Assembly: GCA_910574895.1 (NCBI GenBank)
Contig: CAJTDQ010000001.1
Coordinates: 606,777 to 670,776, forward strand
From: Eubacteriaceae bacterium
GTDB lineage: Bacteria > Bacillota > Clostridia > Lachnospirales > Lachnospiraceae
DNA: 64,000 nt
Direction of reading: 5' to 3'
Position 1 is the first letter of the stretch. Every line of letters begins with the position of its first letter. This document shows, piece after piece, positions 7,982-17,300 of the stretch. The notes beneath the pieces are model-generated. The model was not told where the DNA came from, did not search any database, and was given only the letters and a program-made list of their open reading frames with translations. Position numbers and translations under genes: made by a program.

Positions 7982-8027
7982 AATTTTTCCTCCTAAAAGT
8001 TCATCTGTGATAAATCACGCTTTTTTC

Positions 8028-8056
8028 ATTATAAATTATATCCTGATTAATTTCAA
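8028..8056 (-). promoter_or_regulatory. Promoter of efp
   Basis: TTGAAA (8056-8051), 17-nt spacer, TATAAT (8033-8028) on the minus strand. It lies between the aroD-aroK stop and efp. Confidence 0.75.
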
Positions 8057-8061
8057 CTATT

Positions 8062-9297
8062 TTATATTTGAACTACTCCTAATTCTTCCAACTCTGTTAT
8101 AATTTGATAACATGTCAGAATTCTGTCATTTGCATCTACGCTTATTTTCACATCCGCTACTGACTGGTAACGTGGTTCTCTTTTCTCCATCAGTTCTTTC
8201 ACATGGCTAAGACTCATATCATTATTGAGAATTGGACGGTGGGTATGATCTTTCACTCTGTCAAAAATCGTTTCCGGCGTAGCTGTGAGAAGTATAATTA
8301 CCCCTCCTGCCTTTAAAATCTCTACGTTCTCATCCCGCAAAACAGCACCGCCACCACAGGAAATAATCTTGCCGCTTTCTTGTGATATTTCTTGTAGTGC
8401 TTCTGTTTCCAGATTTCTGAAATAATCTTCTCCTTCTTTTTCAAAAATATCACTGATACTTCTTCCCGACTTCTTTACAATATATTCATCTACATCAATT
8501 TCCTGAAAACCGGTTATCTTTGACAATGCTTTTGATATGGTCGTTTTTCCTGTTCCCATAAAGCCAATCAATGCTATGTTGCCTTTTAATGTGCATCCTT
8601 CATTCACCTTTAATAGTTTTCTTGCCATATGTACATCTACCTGTCCCGGTGCTGATGCCTGAACACCAGCTGCAAATGTAACGCATGAACCGGTTTGTTC
8701 TGTACACACTCTGGTAACAGAACCTAACTCGCCCATGGACATTGTGATAATCGGTACGGCAATTATTTCACATAATTGCTTCGATATTTCCATAAACCTT
8801 TCTACATCATTTCTATCTTTTGGCATAACTGCTATTTTACAAATATCAGCTCCTGCCTTTTCCATCGTTGTCATAATTTCAGTAATCTTAATATTCTCCG
8901 GAGTTTTGTCAAAATGATGATTCGAGCCGATAACTTTTGCTCCTTTTTTATGTATTCCTTCTATCATCTTATTTGCAATATCTAAATGTCCAATAATCTC
9001 TACATCTACATATTCACAAAATCCGGCTGCTGCATTACATAATTCTTTATACTCCAAATCTCCGATTTCACGTTCCCCGCCTTCATTTTTTGTACGAAAC
9101 GTAAAAACCAATTCTATATCATCTATAATTTTTTTAATGTCCTCTACAACACAGACAACGTTTTCCTTTCTTATATCTTCCAGATAATCTGCACGGAATT
9201 CTACCATATCCGGTTTCATTTCCGCTACTTTTGCTGCCTGCTCTATTACTTCTGTTTTTGTTTTTCCCATAATCGGAACACATACTTTTGTACTCAT
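8062..9297 (-). CDS. Bifunctional type I 3-dehydroquinate dehydratase / shikimate kinase
   Basis: 411 residues from ATG 9297 (GGAGG 5 nt upstream). Residues about 1-240 are a type I dehydroquinase (AroD): EFRADYLED, Schiff-base machinery SNHHFDKTP (His) and ICKIAVMPK (Lys), and SMGELGSVTRV. Residues about 245-411 are a shikimate kinase (AroK): Walker A GFMGTGKTT, substrate site DVDEYIVKKSGRS and EDYFRNLE, CGGGAV, and the lid Arg in HTHRPIL. It would do steps 3 and 5 of chorismate synthesis, while the divergent aroE does step 4 between them. The join is in frame with no stop or ribosome site between the two domains. All catalytic residues I can check are present. Confidence 0.93.
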   Translation of the reverse strand: MSTKVCVPIMGKTKTEVIEQAAKVAEMKPDMVEFRADYLEDIRKENVVCVVEDIKKIIDDIELVFTFRTKNEGGEREIGDLEYKELCNAAAGFCEYVDVEIIGHLDIANKMIEGIHKKGAKVIGSNHHFDKTPENIKITEIMTTMEKAGADICKIAVMPKDRNDVERFMEISKQLCEIIAVPIITMSMGELGSVTRVCTEQTGSCVTFAAGVQASAPGQVDVHMARKLLKVNEGCTLKGNIALIGFMGTGKTTISKALSKITGFQEIDVDEYIVKKSGRSISDIFEKEGEDYFRNLETEALQEISQESGKIISCGGGAVLRDENVEILKAGGVIILLTATPETIFDRVKDHTHRPILNNDMSLSHVKELMEKREPRYQSVADVKISVDANDRILTCYQIITELEELGVVQI

Positions 9298-9325
9298 GAA
9301 TACCTCCAATTTTTACAATATTTCA

Positions 9326-9354
9326 AGTATAGCCCCGCCTGTATTTTTAGTCAA
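9326..9354 (-). promoter_or_regulatory. Promoter of aroD-aroK
   Basis: TTGACT (9354-9349), 17-nt spacer, TATACT (9331-9326) on the minus strand; a near-consensus sigmaA promoter back to back with that of aroE. Confidence 0.8.
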
Positions 9355-9391
9355 TGCGAAAGGTTTACTTTTTTGTAGAAAACTTTTATAC

Positions 9392-9419
9392 TTGAAAAGG
9401 CAATTTAATAAAATATCAT
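9392..9419 (+). promoter_or_regulatory. Probable promoter of aroE
   Basis: TTGAAA (9392-9397), 16-nt spacer, TATCAT (9414-9419), ahead of the aroE ribosome site. It points away from the aroD-aroK promoter. Confidence 0.55.
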
Positions 9420-9443
9420 AATTTATATACATGGAGGTACTTT

Positions 9444-10313
9444 ATGGGATGTATCAATGAAATTACAGGCCACACAAAACTAACAGGTCTTTTAGGCAGT
9501 CCTGTGGCGCATAGCAAATCACCTTTAATGCACAATGAATCATTCAGACAATTAGATCTTGACTATGTTTATTTGTGTTTTGATGTTCCTGAGAATGATT
9601 TAAAAACAGCTTTTGAAGGTTTAAAGAAATTAAATGTTTCAGGTTTTAACTGCACAATGCCTGACAAAACTCTTATCTGTCAGTTTCTGGATGAACTCTC
9701 ACCTGCCGCTTCTATGATTGGCGCTGTTAATACTGTAGTAAATGAAAATGGAAAATTTATCGGTCACAATACCGACGGAATTGGATATATGCAGTCCGTA
9801 AAAGACGCAGGTTTCGATATTATCGGAGATACTATGACGTTGCTTGGTGCAGGCGGTGCTGCCTCCTCTATTTTTGTTCAGGCGGCAATTGATGGTGTCA
9901 AAAATATTAATGTATTCAGTATTAAAGACAAGTTCTGGGATAATGCTGAACGCATGGTAGAAATGGTTAATAAAAATACAAATTGTACTGCAAAACTGTT
10001 CGAATTAGGAAGTGATGCTGTATTAGCCGATGCCATTGCAGACAGTCAGATTCTTACCAATGCTACTTCTGTAGGTATGGCTCCAAACACAGATAACTGT
10101 ATCATCAATGATAAGTCCATGCTGAGAGAAGATTTAATTGTATCTGATGTTATTTATAATCCTATGGAAACAAAACTATTAACAATGGCAAAAGAACAGG
10201 GCTGCCAGACTTTTAACGGTCTCTACATGCTTTTATATCAGGGAGCCGAGGCATTTAAAATCTGGACCGGAAAAGAGATGCCGGTAGAACATATTAAAAA
10301 ATTATATTTCTAA
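9444..10313 (+). CDS. aroE: Shikimate dehydrogenase (AroE family)
   Basis: 289 residues; GGAGG lies before the ATG. Substrate domain: LLGSPVAHSKSPLMHN, catalytic Lys in NCTMPDKT (the usual family text is NVTxPxK; here Cys replaces Val), and catalytic Asp in GHNTDGIGY. Cofactor domain: LLGAGGAASS dinucleotide loop and late motif FNGLYMLLYQGAEAF. It reduces 3-dehydroshikimate to shikimate with NADPH; quinate/shikimate (YdiB-like) activity is an alternative. It faces the aroD-aroK fusion across divergent promoters, so the three middle chorismate steps are encoded at one spot. Confidence 0.9.
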   Translation: MGCINEITGHTKLTGLLGSPVAHSKSPLMHNESFRQLDLDYVYLCFDVPENDLKTAFEGLKKLNVSGFNCTMPDKTLICQFLDELSPAASMIGAVNTVVNENGKFIGHNTDGIGYMQSVKDAGFDIIGDTMTLLGAGGAASSIFVQAAIDGVKNINVFSIKDKFWDNAERMVEMVNKNTNCTAKLFELGSDAVLADAIADSQILTNATSVGMAPNTDNCIINDKSMLREDLIVSDVIYNPMETKLLTMAKEQGCQTFNGLYMLLYQGAEAFKIWTGKEMPVEHIKKLYF

Positions 10314-10326
10314 TTTAAACCAAATA

Positions 10327-10367
10327 AAAAGGACTAAATCCTGTTTCATGCAGGATATAGTCCTTTC
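10327..10367. terminator. Bidirectional terminator between aroE and yqeG
   Basis: AAAGGACTA/TAGTCCTTT plus AATCCTG/CAGGATA-type pairing around a short loop, with A-run and T-rich sequence on the two sides. It serves aroE (plus) and the yqeG-sigma operon (minus). Confidence 0.8.
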
Positions 10368-10369
10368 TA

Positions 10370-10870
10370 TTACTTTTTATTTCTCTTCTTCCATATCCAC
10401 AACACAAACTTTTCCGGAATTCGTTTTAAGACAATCTGTATCTCTTCTTTTGGATTAATCTTTTCTAACATAATAGAACGTATCCCTGTCCTGTTCGCCC
10501 CCCAGACATCCGTAAAAATCTGATCGCCCAGAAACAGTGTTGTATTTTTATCTGTTCCCATAAGTTCCATTGCTCTGATATAATTTTTCCTGCTTGGCTT
10601 GTGTGCATCATATATGTACTTCGACCTCACCTCTTCTGCAAATGGTTTTACTCTGGGTTCGTCATTATTAGATATCAGACAAGTATCCATACCTAAACCG
10701 TGTACTTTTTCAAATACTTTAATAATATGCTCATCTGCCGGAAATCCATGAGGTACCAGTGTATTATCAATGTCTGAAATAATCCCACGAATTCCCTGCT
10801 TATAATATTTTTCAAAATCGACTTCATCAATCGACTTCAAATATTCGTCCGGATAAAATCTTTCCAGCAT
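10370..10870 (-). CDS. yqeG: YqeG-family HAD phosphatase
   Basis: 166 residues, usual length for YqeG (HAD-IIIA). Motif I is SDIDNTLVPHG with the nucleophile and acid Asp pair; motif II Ser/Thr region is CLISNNDEPRV; the Lys of motif III lies in YDAHKPSRKN; motif IV is LGDQIFTDVWGANR. Related enzymes dephosphorylate small phosphoesters (PgpP-like phosphatidylglycerophosphate phosphatases are relatives); the substrate here is not readable. Last gene of the sigE-sigG-nrdR run, 26 nt after nrdR. Confidence 0.85.
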   Translation of the reverse strand: MLERFYPDEYLKSIDEVDFEKYYKQGIRGIISDIDNTLVPHGFPADEHIIKVFEKVHGLGMDTCLISNNDEPRVKPFAEEVRSKYIYDAHKPSRKNYIRAMELMGTDKNTTLFLGDQIFTDVWGANRTGIRSIMLEKINPKEEIQIVLKRIPEKFVLWIWKKRNKK

Positions 10871-10896
10871 ACCGTCCTCCTTACCACCATATATAG

Positions 10897-11346
10897 TTAT
10901 TTTAATAGCTTTGTTAACTCATCCATAAATGTGTTTACATCTTTAAACTCTCTATATACTGAAGCAAATCTGACATATGCTACCTGATCTAGATTTTTTA
11001 ATCTATCCATAACCAATTCTCCAATAATTGTACTGGATATTTCTTTTTGTTCCATATTAAAAATCGAATTCTCAATATCCTCTACTGCCGACATAATTTG
11101 TTCGTAAGACACAGGCCTCTTATGACAGGAGCGTAAAATTCCTGCCTCTATTTTCCCTCTGTCATATTGTTCTCTAATATTATCCTTTTTTATTACAATC
11201 AGTGGAATTGTCTCTACTTTCTCATAAGTAGTAAATCTCTTTTTACATTTTTCACATTGTCTTCTACGTCTAATTGCGTTATTATCGTCTGCCGGTCTAG
11301 AATCAATTACTTTTATATTTTCCTCCCCACAATATGGACACTTCAT
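10897..11346 (-). CDS. nrdR: Transcriptional repressor NrdR
   Basis: 149 residues. N-terminal zinc ribbon CPYCG...CEKCKKRFTTYE (about 3-35) followed by an ATP-cone (about 46-136: VIKKDNIREQYDRGKIEAG). NrdR senses ATP/dATP and represses ribonucleotide reductase genes. No NrdR box is visible near this gene, so its targets lie elsewhere. The position after the sporulation sigma genes is typical of clostridial chromosomes. Confidence 0.97.
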   Translation of the reverse strand: MKCPYCGEENIKVIDSRPADDNNAIRRRRQCEKCKKRFTTYEKVETIPLIVIKKDNIREQYDRGKIEAGILRSCHKRPVSYEQIMSAVEDIENSIFNMEQKEISSTIIGELVMDRLKNLDQVAYVRFASVYREFKDVNTFMDELTKLLK

Positions 11347-11432
11347 TCGTCTGCCTCCTACAATATATTGTCACTTTAGTTCACATAACATCATTATAAA
11401 GAAACAAACCACTTTGGTCAAGATATTTAACC

Positions 11433-11693
11433 TTATATTTTTATCTTATGCTTTACGTCTTTTTCATTTACTTTTACCAGAATAATATCCGGTCCCACCT
11501 GGACAATGCACTGAAACGGAATAATAAATTCAAATTCACTGCAGATTAATCCACACCATTTACTTGGTCCCTGTACAATAATAGCTTTAATGCAGCCGGT
11601 ACATATATCAAACTCTAAATCATGAACACAGCCTAAAATCCTGCAGTCACAACTGTTTATAACTTCTTTTCTTCTTAATTCTTCAATTCGCAT
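11433..11693 (-). CDS. YlmC/YmxH-family PRC-barrel protein
   Basis: About 86 residues from ATG 11693. The family normally begins MRxxELxxKEVIN, and here MRIEELRRKEVINSCDCRIL fits; an in-frame GTG at 11723 would add 10 unconserved residues. Neither start has a good ribosome site, so the start is uncertain. It is a small PRC-barrel protein of unknown function, with an unusual number of Cys (CDCRILGC, CTGC). It follows sigG by 37 nt, as in many spore formers. Confidence 0.75.
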   Translation of the reverse strand: MRIEELRRKEVINSCDCRILGCVHDLEFDICTGCIKAIIVQGPSKWCGLICSEFEFIIPFQCIVQVGPDIILVKVNEKDVKHKIKI

Positions 11694-11730
11694 GTGAATA
11701 CCATTTTTATTTATACTATTCACAGAATTC

Positions 11731-12507
11731 TTACTTGATATAATTTCTCATGCTTTTTATGGCATTTTTCTCTAAACGGCTCACCTGTGCCTGTGAGATT
11801 CCTATTTCGTCCGCAATTTCCATCTGTGTTTTCCCATTAAAAAATCTCATGTCTATAATTTTTCTTTCTCTTTCATTTAACCCGTCTAAAGCTTCTTTTA
11901 AAACAATATTTTCTACCCAGTTTTCTTCCTTATTCTTCTTATCACTAATCTGGTCCATTACATACAGAGTATCTCCTCCCTGGTCATATACCGGATCATA
12001 TAAAGAAACCGGACTTTGTATCGCATCTAAAGCGTAGATTACCTCATCTGTTGTGGCTCCAATGCTTTCTGCAATTTCACTGATTGTCGGCTCTCTGTTA
12101 CTTGTTTTCATAATATTTTCTTTACAGTATATTGCTTTATATGCAGTATCCTTAATAGAACGGCTTACCCTGATTGCCGCATTATCCCTTAAAAATCTTT
12201 TTAACTCTCCGGAAATCATAGGCACCGCATAAGTTGAGAACTTTACATTCAACGTATCGTCAAAATTGTCGACTGCCTTTATCAACCCTATGCAGCCTAT
12301 CTGAAACAAATCGTCCACGTTCTCATTACTATTGGAAAATCTCTGTAATATGCTGAGAACCAATCTAAGATTTCCCCTAATATATTTTTCTCTTGCTTCC
12401 ATGTTTCCCTTTTTTATTTCTTGAAACAATTCTTTCTTTTCTTTTTCTGTTAATAACGGTAATTTGGATGTATTCACACCACATATTTCCACTTTAAAAA
12501 GAGCCAT
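11731..12507 (-). CDS. sigG: RNA polymerase sporulation sigma factor G
   Basis: 258 residues from ATG 12507. A longer frame from 12537 exists, but the sigmaF-type promoter at 12541-12570 would start the mRNA near 12534, downstream of that codon, and MALFKVEICGVNTSKLPLL matches the family N-terminus. Region 2 is DDLFQIGCIGLIKAVDNFD...FSTYAVPMI, region 3 ISEIAESIGA, and region 4 helix-turn-helix EIADEIGISQAQVSRLEK. SigG drives late forespore genes after engulfment. In operon order it follows sigE but has its own promoter. Confidence 0.97.
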   Translation of the reverse strand: MALFKVEICGVNTSKLPLLTEKEKKELFQEIKKGNMEAREKYIRGNLRLVLSILQRFSNSNENVDDLFQIGCIGLIKAVDNFDDTLNVKFSTYAVPMISGELKRFLRDNAAIRVSRSIKDTAYKAIYCKENIMKTSNREPTISEIAESIGATTDEVIYALDAIQSPVSLYDPVYDQGGDTLYVMDQISDKKNKEENWVENIVLKEALDGLNERERKIIDMRFFNGKTQMEIADEIGISQAQVSRLEKNAIKSMRNYIK

Positions 12508-12540
12508 ATTCTTTCCTACTTTCCATACTTTCTTCATAAA

Positions 12541-12570
12541 TATGGTGTCCGAAATTCTGGCTCTTTATAC
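12541..12570 (-). promoter_or_regulatory. SigmaF-type promoter of sigG
   Basis: On the minus strand GTATA (12570-12566), exactly 15 nt, then GGACACCATA (12550-12541). The sigmaF consensus is GYATA-N15-GGNNANANTR; only one defined base differs. In Bacillus the sigG gene is read by sigmaF, so the match fits expected biology. It lies 34 nt before the sigG start. Confidence 0.8.
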
Positions 12571-12596
12571 TTCATTCCTATTTATTTTTTGTTTTC

Positions 12597-13334
12597 TTAT
12601 TCATATTTGACAATTTCCCTTTTTAATCGTTTAATTATCTTTTTTTCCAATCTTGATATGTATGATTGAGAAATTCCCAGACTGTCTGCTACTTCTTTCT
12701 GGGTCATCTCTTCTCCATCAACATTATTTAAGCCGTATCGCATTTCAACGATTACCCGTTCTCTCTGATTTAATTTTTCAATTGCTTTATATAACAGTTT
12801 TTTCTCTACTTCACTTTCGATATCCTTTGAAATAATATCTTCCTCTGTTCCCAAAATATCAGACAAAAGCAATTCATTTCCATCCCAGTCTACATTTAAC
12901 GGTTCATCTATTGAAACTTCCAGTTTTGTTTTATTATTCTTTCTTAAATACATTAAAATTTCATTTTCAATACATCTGGATGCATATGTTGCAAGTTTAA
13001 TATTTTTTGTAGGATTAAATGTGTTAATTCCTTTGATCAGTCCTATCGAACCAATAGATATTAAATCCTCCACACCTACACCTGTATTATCAAATTTTTT
13101 TGCAATATATACTACAAGCCTTAAATTATGCTCTATCAGTTTTGCCCTGCTGTCCTGATCATCATTTTCAATAATATTTTGGATACACAACGCCTCTTCA
13201 TCACTCTCTAAAGGAGGTGGCAGAACATCATTTCCTCCAATATAATAAATTTCTCCTTTTTTGGAATACAACATCCCTCTGATAAGTGAAAGATTTTTAA
13301 AACATAATTTTCTTAAATTAGTAAGATTAATCAA
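12597..13334 (-). CDS. sigE: Sporulation sigma factor E precursor
   Basis: 245 residues from TTG 13334. AGGGGGA lies 8 nt upstream of this TTG, 1 nt after the spoIIGA stop, and gives a pro-sequence of about 30 residues, close to the Bacillus length; the longer frame to 13355 starts with a TTG inside spoIIGA. The pro-sequence ends before [16 protein letters not shown], where SpoIIGA is expected to cut. Core: [36 protein letters not shown]; region 4 [17 protein letters not shown]. SigE is the early mother-cell sigma factor. Translation is coupled to spoIIGA, its processing protease. Confidence 0.97.
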   Translation of the reverse strand: MINLTNLRKLCFKNLSLIRGMLYSKKGEIYYIGGNDVLPPPLESDEEALCIQNIIENDDQDSRAKLIEHNLRLVVYIAKKFDNTGVGVEDLISIGSIGLIKGINTFNPTKNIKLATYASRCIENEILMYLRKNNKTKLEVSIDEPLNVDWDGNELLLSDILGTEEDIISKDIESEVEKKLLYKAIEKLNQRERVIVEMRYGLNNVDGEEMTQKEVADSLGISQSYISRLEKKIIKRLKREIVKYE

Positions 13335-13335
13335 A

Positions 13336-14106
13336 TTATTTTCCCCCTGACTCAAATAATTTTGGATGTAAGATCATTTGATATTCATTATTTTTACTTA
13401 ACTTGCCTTCAAACACCCCAATCTCTGTATTATGATATTGTTTCCCACCTAATTCTATCTGTTCAACAATATAAGCTTCCATTAGCCCATTAGACTTTCC
13501 AACTGACTGGAAAGGTACATAAATTTTTTTTTCGGTGTCTTCTATTAATGAATATAGAATATCTTTTTCTATAATGGACACTGGCTTGTTAGTAAGCGGG
13601 TCTGTAAGATGATTTCCTGTATCTTTCAAAGCCTTTACAGAGATTGATTTATTTTCTTCTGTTATTTTCACTATGTACCTGACGGACTCTTCCCCTATCA
13701 TCTCCATCACTTTTTTTATACCGACAATCATAATCCCACATGATATCAGTACAATGAACAAAACCTTCCACATATTATCATTCACATGAAAAATATTAAT
13801 AATCCCATTCAGTAAAAATGTAATTAAATAAATAAACAGCACTTTTTTAATATTTTCTTTTATACCGCTTTTTCCAAAAGCAATCCATACCATGATTTCA
13901 ATCGCACCAATATATGTGACAAATTCTCCAATCAACATAACATGTGGAACAAATAACACCATAACTGCATATAAACCACCAAAGAATGCTGATAGTATCA
14001 ATCTGAATACTGATTTTTTTATTTTCAATACATTTTTCACAACAAACAGTACAGAAAAATCTAAGATAAAATTATAGAAAAAGTAAACATCTAAATATAT
14101 GTATAT
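13336..14106 (-). CDS. spoIIGA: SpoIIGA, pro-sigmaE processing protease, apparent AUA start
   Basis: The conventional frame begins at GTG 14040 with no ribosome site and lacks the first membrane helix. Extending upstream in frame to ATA 14106 gives (M)[15 protein letters not shown], which aligns residue for residue with the Bacillus start MKIYLDV. AAGGGGTGA lies at ideal distance from this ATA, and an in-frame TAG stands just before it. With that start the protein has 256 residues: five or so membrane helices (to about 115) and an aspartic-protease-like domain with [11 protein letters not shown] (catalytic Asp). It activates pro-sigmaE at the septum. Known family: certain. The AUA start is inference; it could be a real weak start, a natural mutation, or a base error. 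Confidence 0.88.
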   Translation of the reverse strand: MYIYLDVYFFYNFILDFSVLFVVKNVLKIKKSVFRLILSAFFGGLYAVMVLFVPHVMLIGEFVTYIGAIEIMVWIAFGKSGIKENIKKVLFIYLITFLLNGIINIFHVNDNMWKVLFIVLISCGIMIVGIKKVMEMIGEESVRYIVKITEENKSISVKALKDTGNHLTDPLTNKPVSIIEKDILYSLIEDTEKKIYVPFQSVGKSNGLMEAYIVEQIELGGKQYHNTEIGVFEGKLSKNNEYQMILHPKLFESGGK

Positions 14107-14127
14107 CTATCTCACCCCTTTTGACAC

Positions 14128-14192
14128 ATTATATAATTTCATATAAAAAAAGTCTGTCGAAGAGAGAACGAGAAAGAAAAAAATTTTCGACA
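14128..14192 (-). promoter_or_regulatory. spoIIG promoter with two Spo0A boxes
   Basis: On the minus strand: -10 TATAAT (14133-14128), 21-nt spacer, TCGACA (14160-14155) as -35. A Spo0A box TGTCGAA lies on the plus strand at 14155-14161, over the -35, and a second in TTTTGTCGAAAA on the minus strand at 14195-14184. The Bacillus spoIIG promoter has the same oddity: a consensus -35 set about 22 nt from the -10 with 0A boxes over it. The predicted mRNA start near 14121 is only about 15 nt before the AUA start. Confidence 0.85.
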
Positions 14193-14222
14193 AAAGATAA
14201 TTTGATATATTATCAATTCATA

Positions 14223-14280
14223 TAAAAAAATCGGCTGGATTTTAAAACAAAATAGTCAATTTGTTTCATAACCCAGCCGG
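14223..14280 (-). terminator. Terminator of the GH81 gene
   Basis: CGGCTGG/CCAGCCG stem with an inner AAACAAA/TTTTGTTT pairing, followed on the minus strand by A and seven T. It lies about 30 nt after the GH81 stop, and upstream of the spoIIGA promoter. Confidence 0.85.
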
Positions 14281-14309
14281 TCATTTAAAAGTTTATATTA
14301 CCATATTTT

Positions 14310-17300
14310 TTAAGGTATCATCCTGAAACTAACCGGTTTCACAATTGGTGACCAGTCTTTGTCAATATATTTATAATCCGGTTGAACCTTCGTCAATATC
14401 TTGTCATAAAGATAATCATGCTCTGCTTTAGTGCTCATAATTCTATTATCATACATATAACTTGCCACATCAAACACACTAAAGTTTACCAGCTTACTAT
14501 ATACATATGTTCCATCTTCCAAAACTGCATAAGCTCTAACCTTATATTTCGCAGTATATGCACTGACTGTAAAAGCACCAAACTTCATAACTCTTGCATA
14601 ATTTGTTGCCGTCTCAGATTCTGAATACTTATCCTGTAATGTACCACTTGCAGTTGACTGATATGCTTTTACATAATAGTTATCTCCTCTTACAAAAACA
14701 TCATCATCCACAACACCTGTATCTTTGCCATTTACATTTGCAAGGGCATATATAAATCCCCAACTCTTAACTTTCTGGTTGTTAATTGTATCTTCTACAG
14801 AACCTACGACTCTGAATCCTTCATGTGCTACGCTGATCTGATATCCTTCTACATTAATATTAGAATTTATATTAATATTCTTCTTCATAACAGCAATTTC
14901 TGATAACTGATATCCCCATGTACAGTTTCCACCTGTAAGATTTACCTGCACATACCTTACTGTTTCCTTAGAATAATTGCTGACATCAACTTTATCTTCT
15001 AAAGCCTCTTTGTATGCAACATCTGTTTTTTCCAGTACTTTCTCATAATTTGTTCCATCCTCAGAGAACTGAACATTGTAATCTGTTGCATTGGTGTTAT
15101 CAGCCTTAAATGCCATAATGATTTCGTCAATCATATTCTTACTGATATTCTTTCCTAAATCAATTGTAATTGTTGCTTTTTTCTCACCCCATAATGTTTC
15201 CACAACATTACCTAGATTTGTGGATATTTTACCATCTGTAAGTGTTTTTGGATCCTGACTTCCTTCGTTTTCGTAAATACTTTCTACTGTAACATCTGCA
15301 TTTTTCGCAAGATTCATATCACTGTCAATATAATATACCAAAGAACCGTCCTCAACAAATACACTGGCACTTAACGGATCTGAATATGTTCCTTCATAAT
15401 AGGACATTACCTGTAGTTCATGATTTCCGCGTTCTACATTCTTAATCGTATATGTTCCTGCATCTACACCTTCACTAACCCGTTTACCATCCACAAGGAC
15501 AATATATTTATATCCTTCCTGACTCACACCGGCTTTGATGGTATATGTAATCTCACTTGGATTATTAGAAACTGCACTGAAATCTGCAGGAGCTTCACAC
15601 TTCTTCGTTTCTGTGTAATTAAGTTCCTGTTCAGTGCTTAAAACTGCCACTTCTCTAATCTGGAAGCCCCAGTTTTTATTTCCTTTCATGACAACTTTCA
15701 CATATCTGGTTTTCGCAGTCTGTAACGCTGCCTGTTCTGCATCTATTTTAACACTGTAAAGCCCTTCGTCTGTATCTGAATACTGAACACCATTTAACTC
15801 TGCTACTGTCTTAAAATCAACACCATTTTCTGAATATTGAATTTCATAATCATTACAGAATGTTGCTTCATTTACAAACTTTAATGCCACCATATCGAGA
15901 CCCTTAGTTTCATAATCTGCACCTAAATCTACTAACAGATATTCTGATGTACGTGAATTATCCCAGTCTGTAGATACATAAGAGCCATCAATATTTCCAT
16001 CTGTGAGAACATCCGTAGTCTGACTTCCTTCATTTGCATATATTGATGAAATTTCCACCTGTTTACCTAAAGCTGCATTATACAATTCATCTGCAAGCAT
16101 TTCTTTTACTGTTGCTGCCGGTCCGACAACGACCTCACACTGTGCAGTAAATGTTCCTACAGTAACCGTAACTGTTGCTGTTCCTTCACTCTTCGCTGTG
16201 ATTGTTCCATTCTCATTTACAATTAATACGTTTTCGTCAGATGATTTCCATGTTGCCGTTGTATCATCTGTTGTATCTGCCGGATTTACTGTAACAACCA
16301 AAGTCTGTGACGACTTATTTCTCATTTCTAAAGCTGTAGAAGAAAGAGAAATACTCTCAATATGTACTGGTGGCGTTACTGTAATCTTACATGTTTCACT
16401 CTTTCCATTTGGAATTGTGGCAACAATGTCTGCATTTCCCGGTTTAATACCTGTAACAAGTCCATTTTCATCTACTGTTGCAATACTTTCATCACTGCTT
16501 GTCCATGTCACATCCATATCTGTATAGGCTGCAAGCTGTACTGTTCTGTCAATTGCCATATTTGCTTCCAGTTTATTCAGAGAGATTGTTCCCTTTACAA
16601 TAATAATTGCCTCTGTCGCATCTGACAGTATCATTCCTTTTCTATATGTTATTGCTTTAACTACTGTTGATTTCTCAACTGTAACCGGCTCTGTATATGT
16701 CAGAGAATTTTCTGTCGGCTCACTTCCATCGAGTGTATATTTAATTTCCGAACCTTTTACCGTTGTAGACATCGTAATGGTCTGATTTCCTTCGTAAGTA
16801 CCGCTCACAGGTGATACAACCGGTGCTACAGCCTGTAATGCTCCATATACTTCAAATTCTTTAATGCCATATCCATACTGTGTTCCTCTCTGAACACCCT
16901 GCATTCTGACATATCTTGCATTCACAGCTGCAAAGTTTGAAGTCATCCAGCCAGCCATACCACTTTCTTTTGCTACTGTTTGCCAAGTTTCTCCATCTAT
17001 TGATACCTGAATCTCATATTTTTCTGCATATGCAGCTTCCCACAAAATATTAACGGTATTGACAGCCTGTACACTTCCAAGGTCTACCTGGAAATATTCA
17101 TCATCTGCTGAATCACCCTGCCACATTGTACCTTCATTGCCATCTACTGCATTTTCAGGAACCTTTCCACCATCTGTGGAGGAAGCAGATACATTTTTAT
17201 TTAACGCAAGATTTTCACTGCTTTCAACTTTATCTCCATCAATCTTCACAACTGCTGAAGAATATGCTGAATCAATATATCCATCACCTATTGCGATGGC

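Noticed and set aside
14040..14042. GTG 14040 as the spoIIGA start
   Set aside because: No ribosome site, and it would lose the first membrane helix conserved in SpoIIGA.
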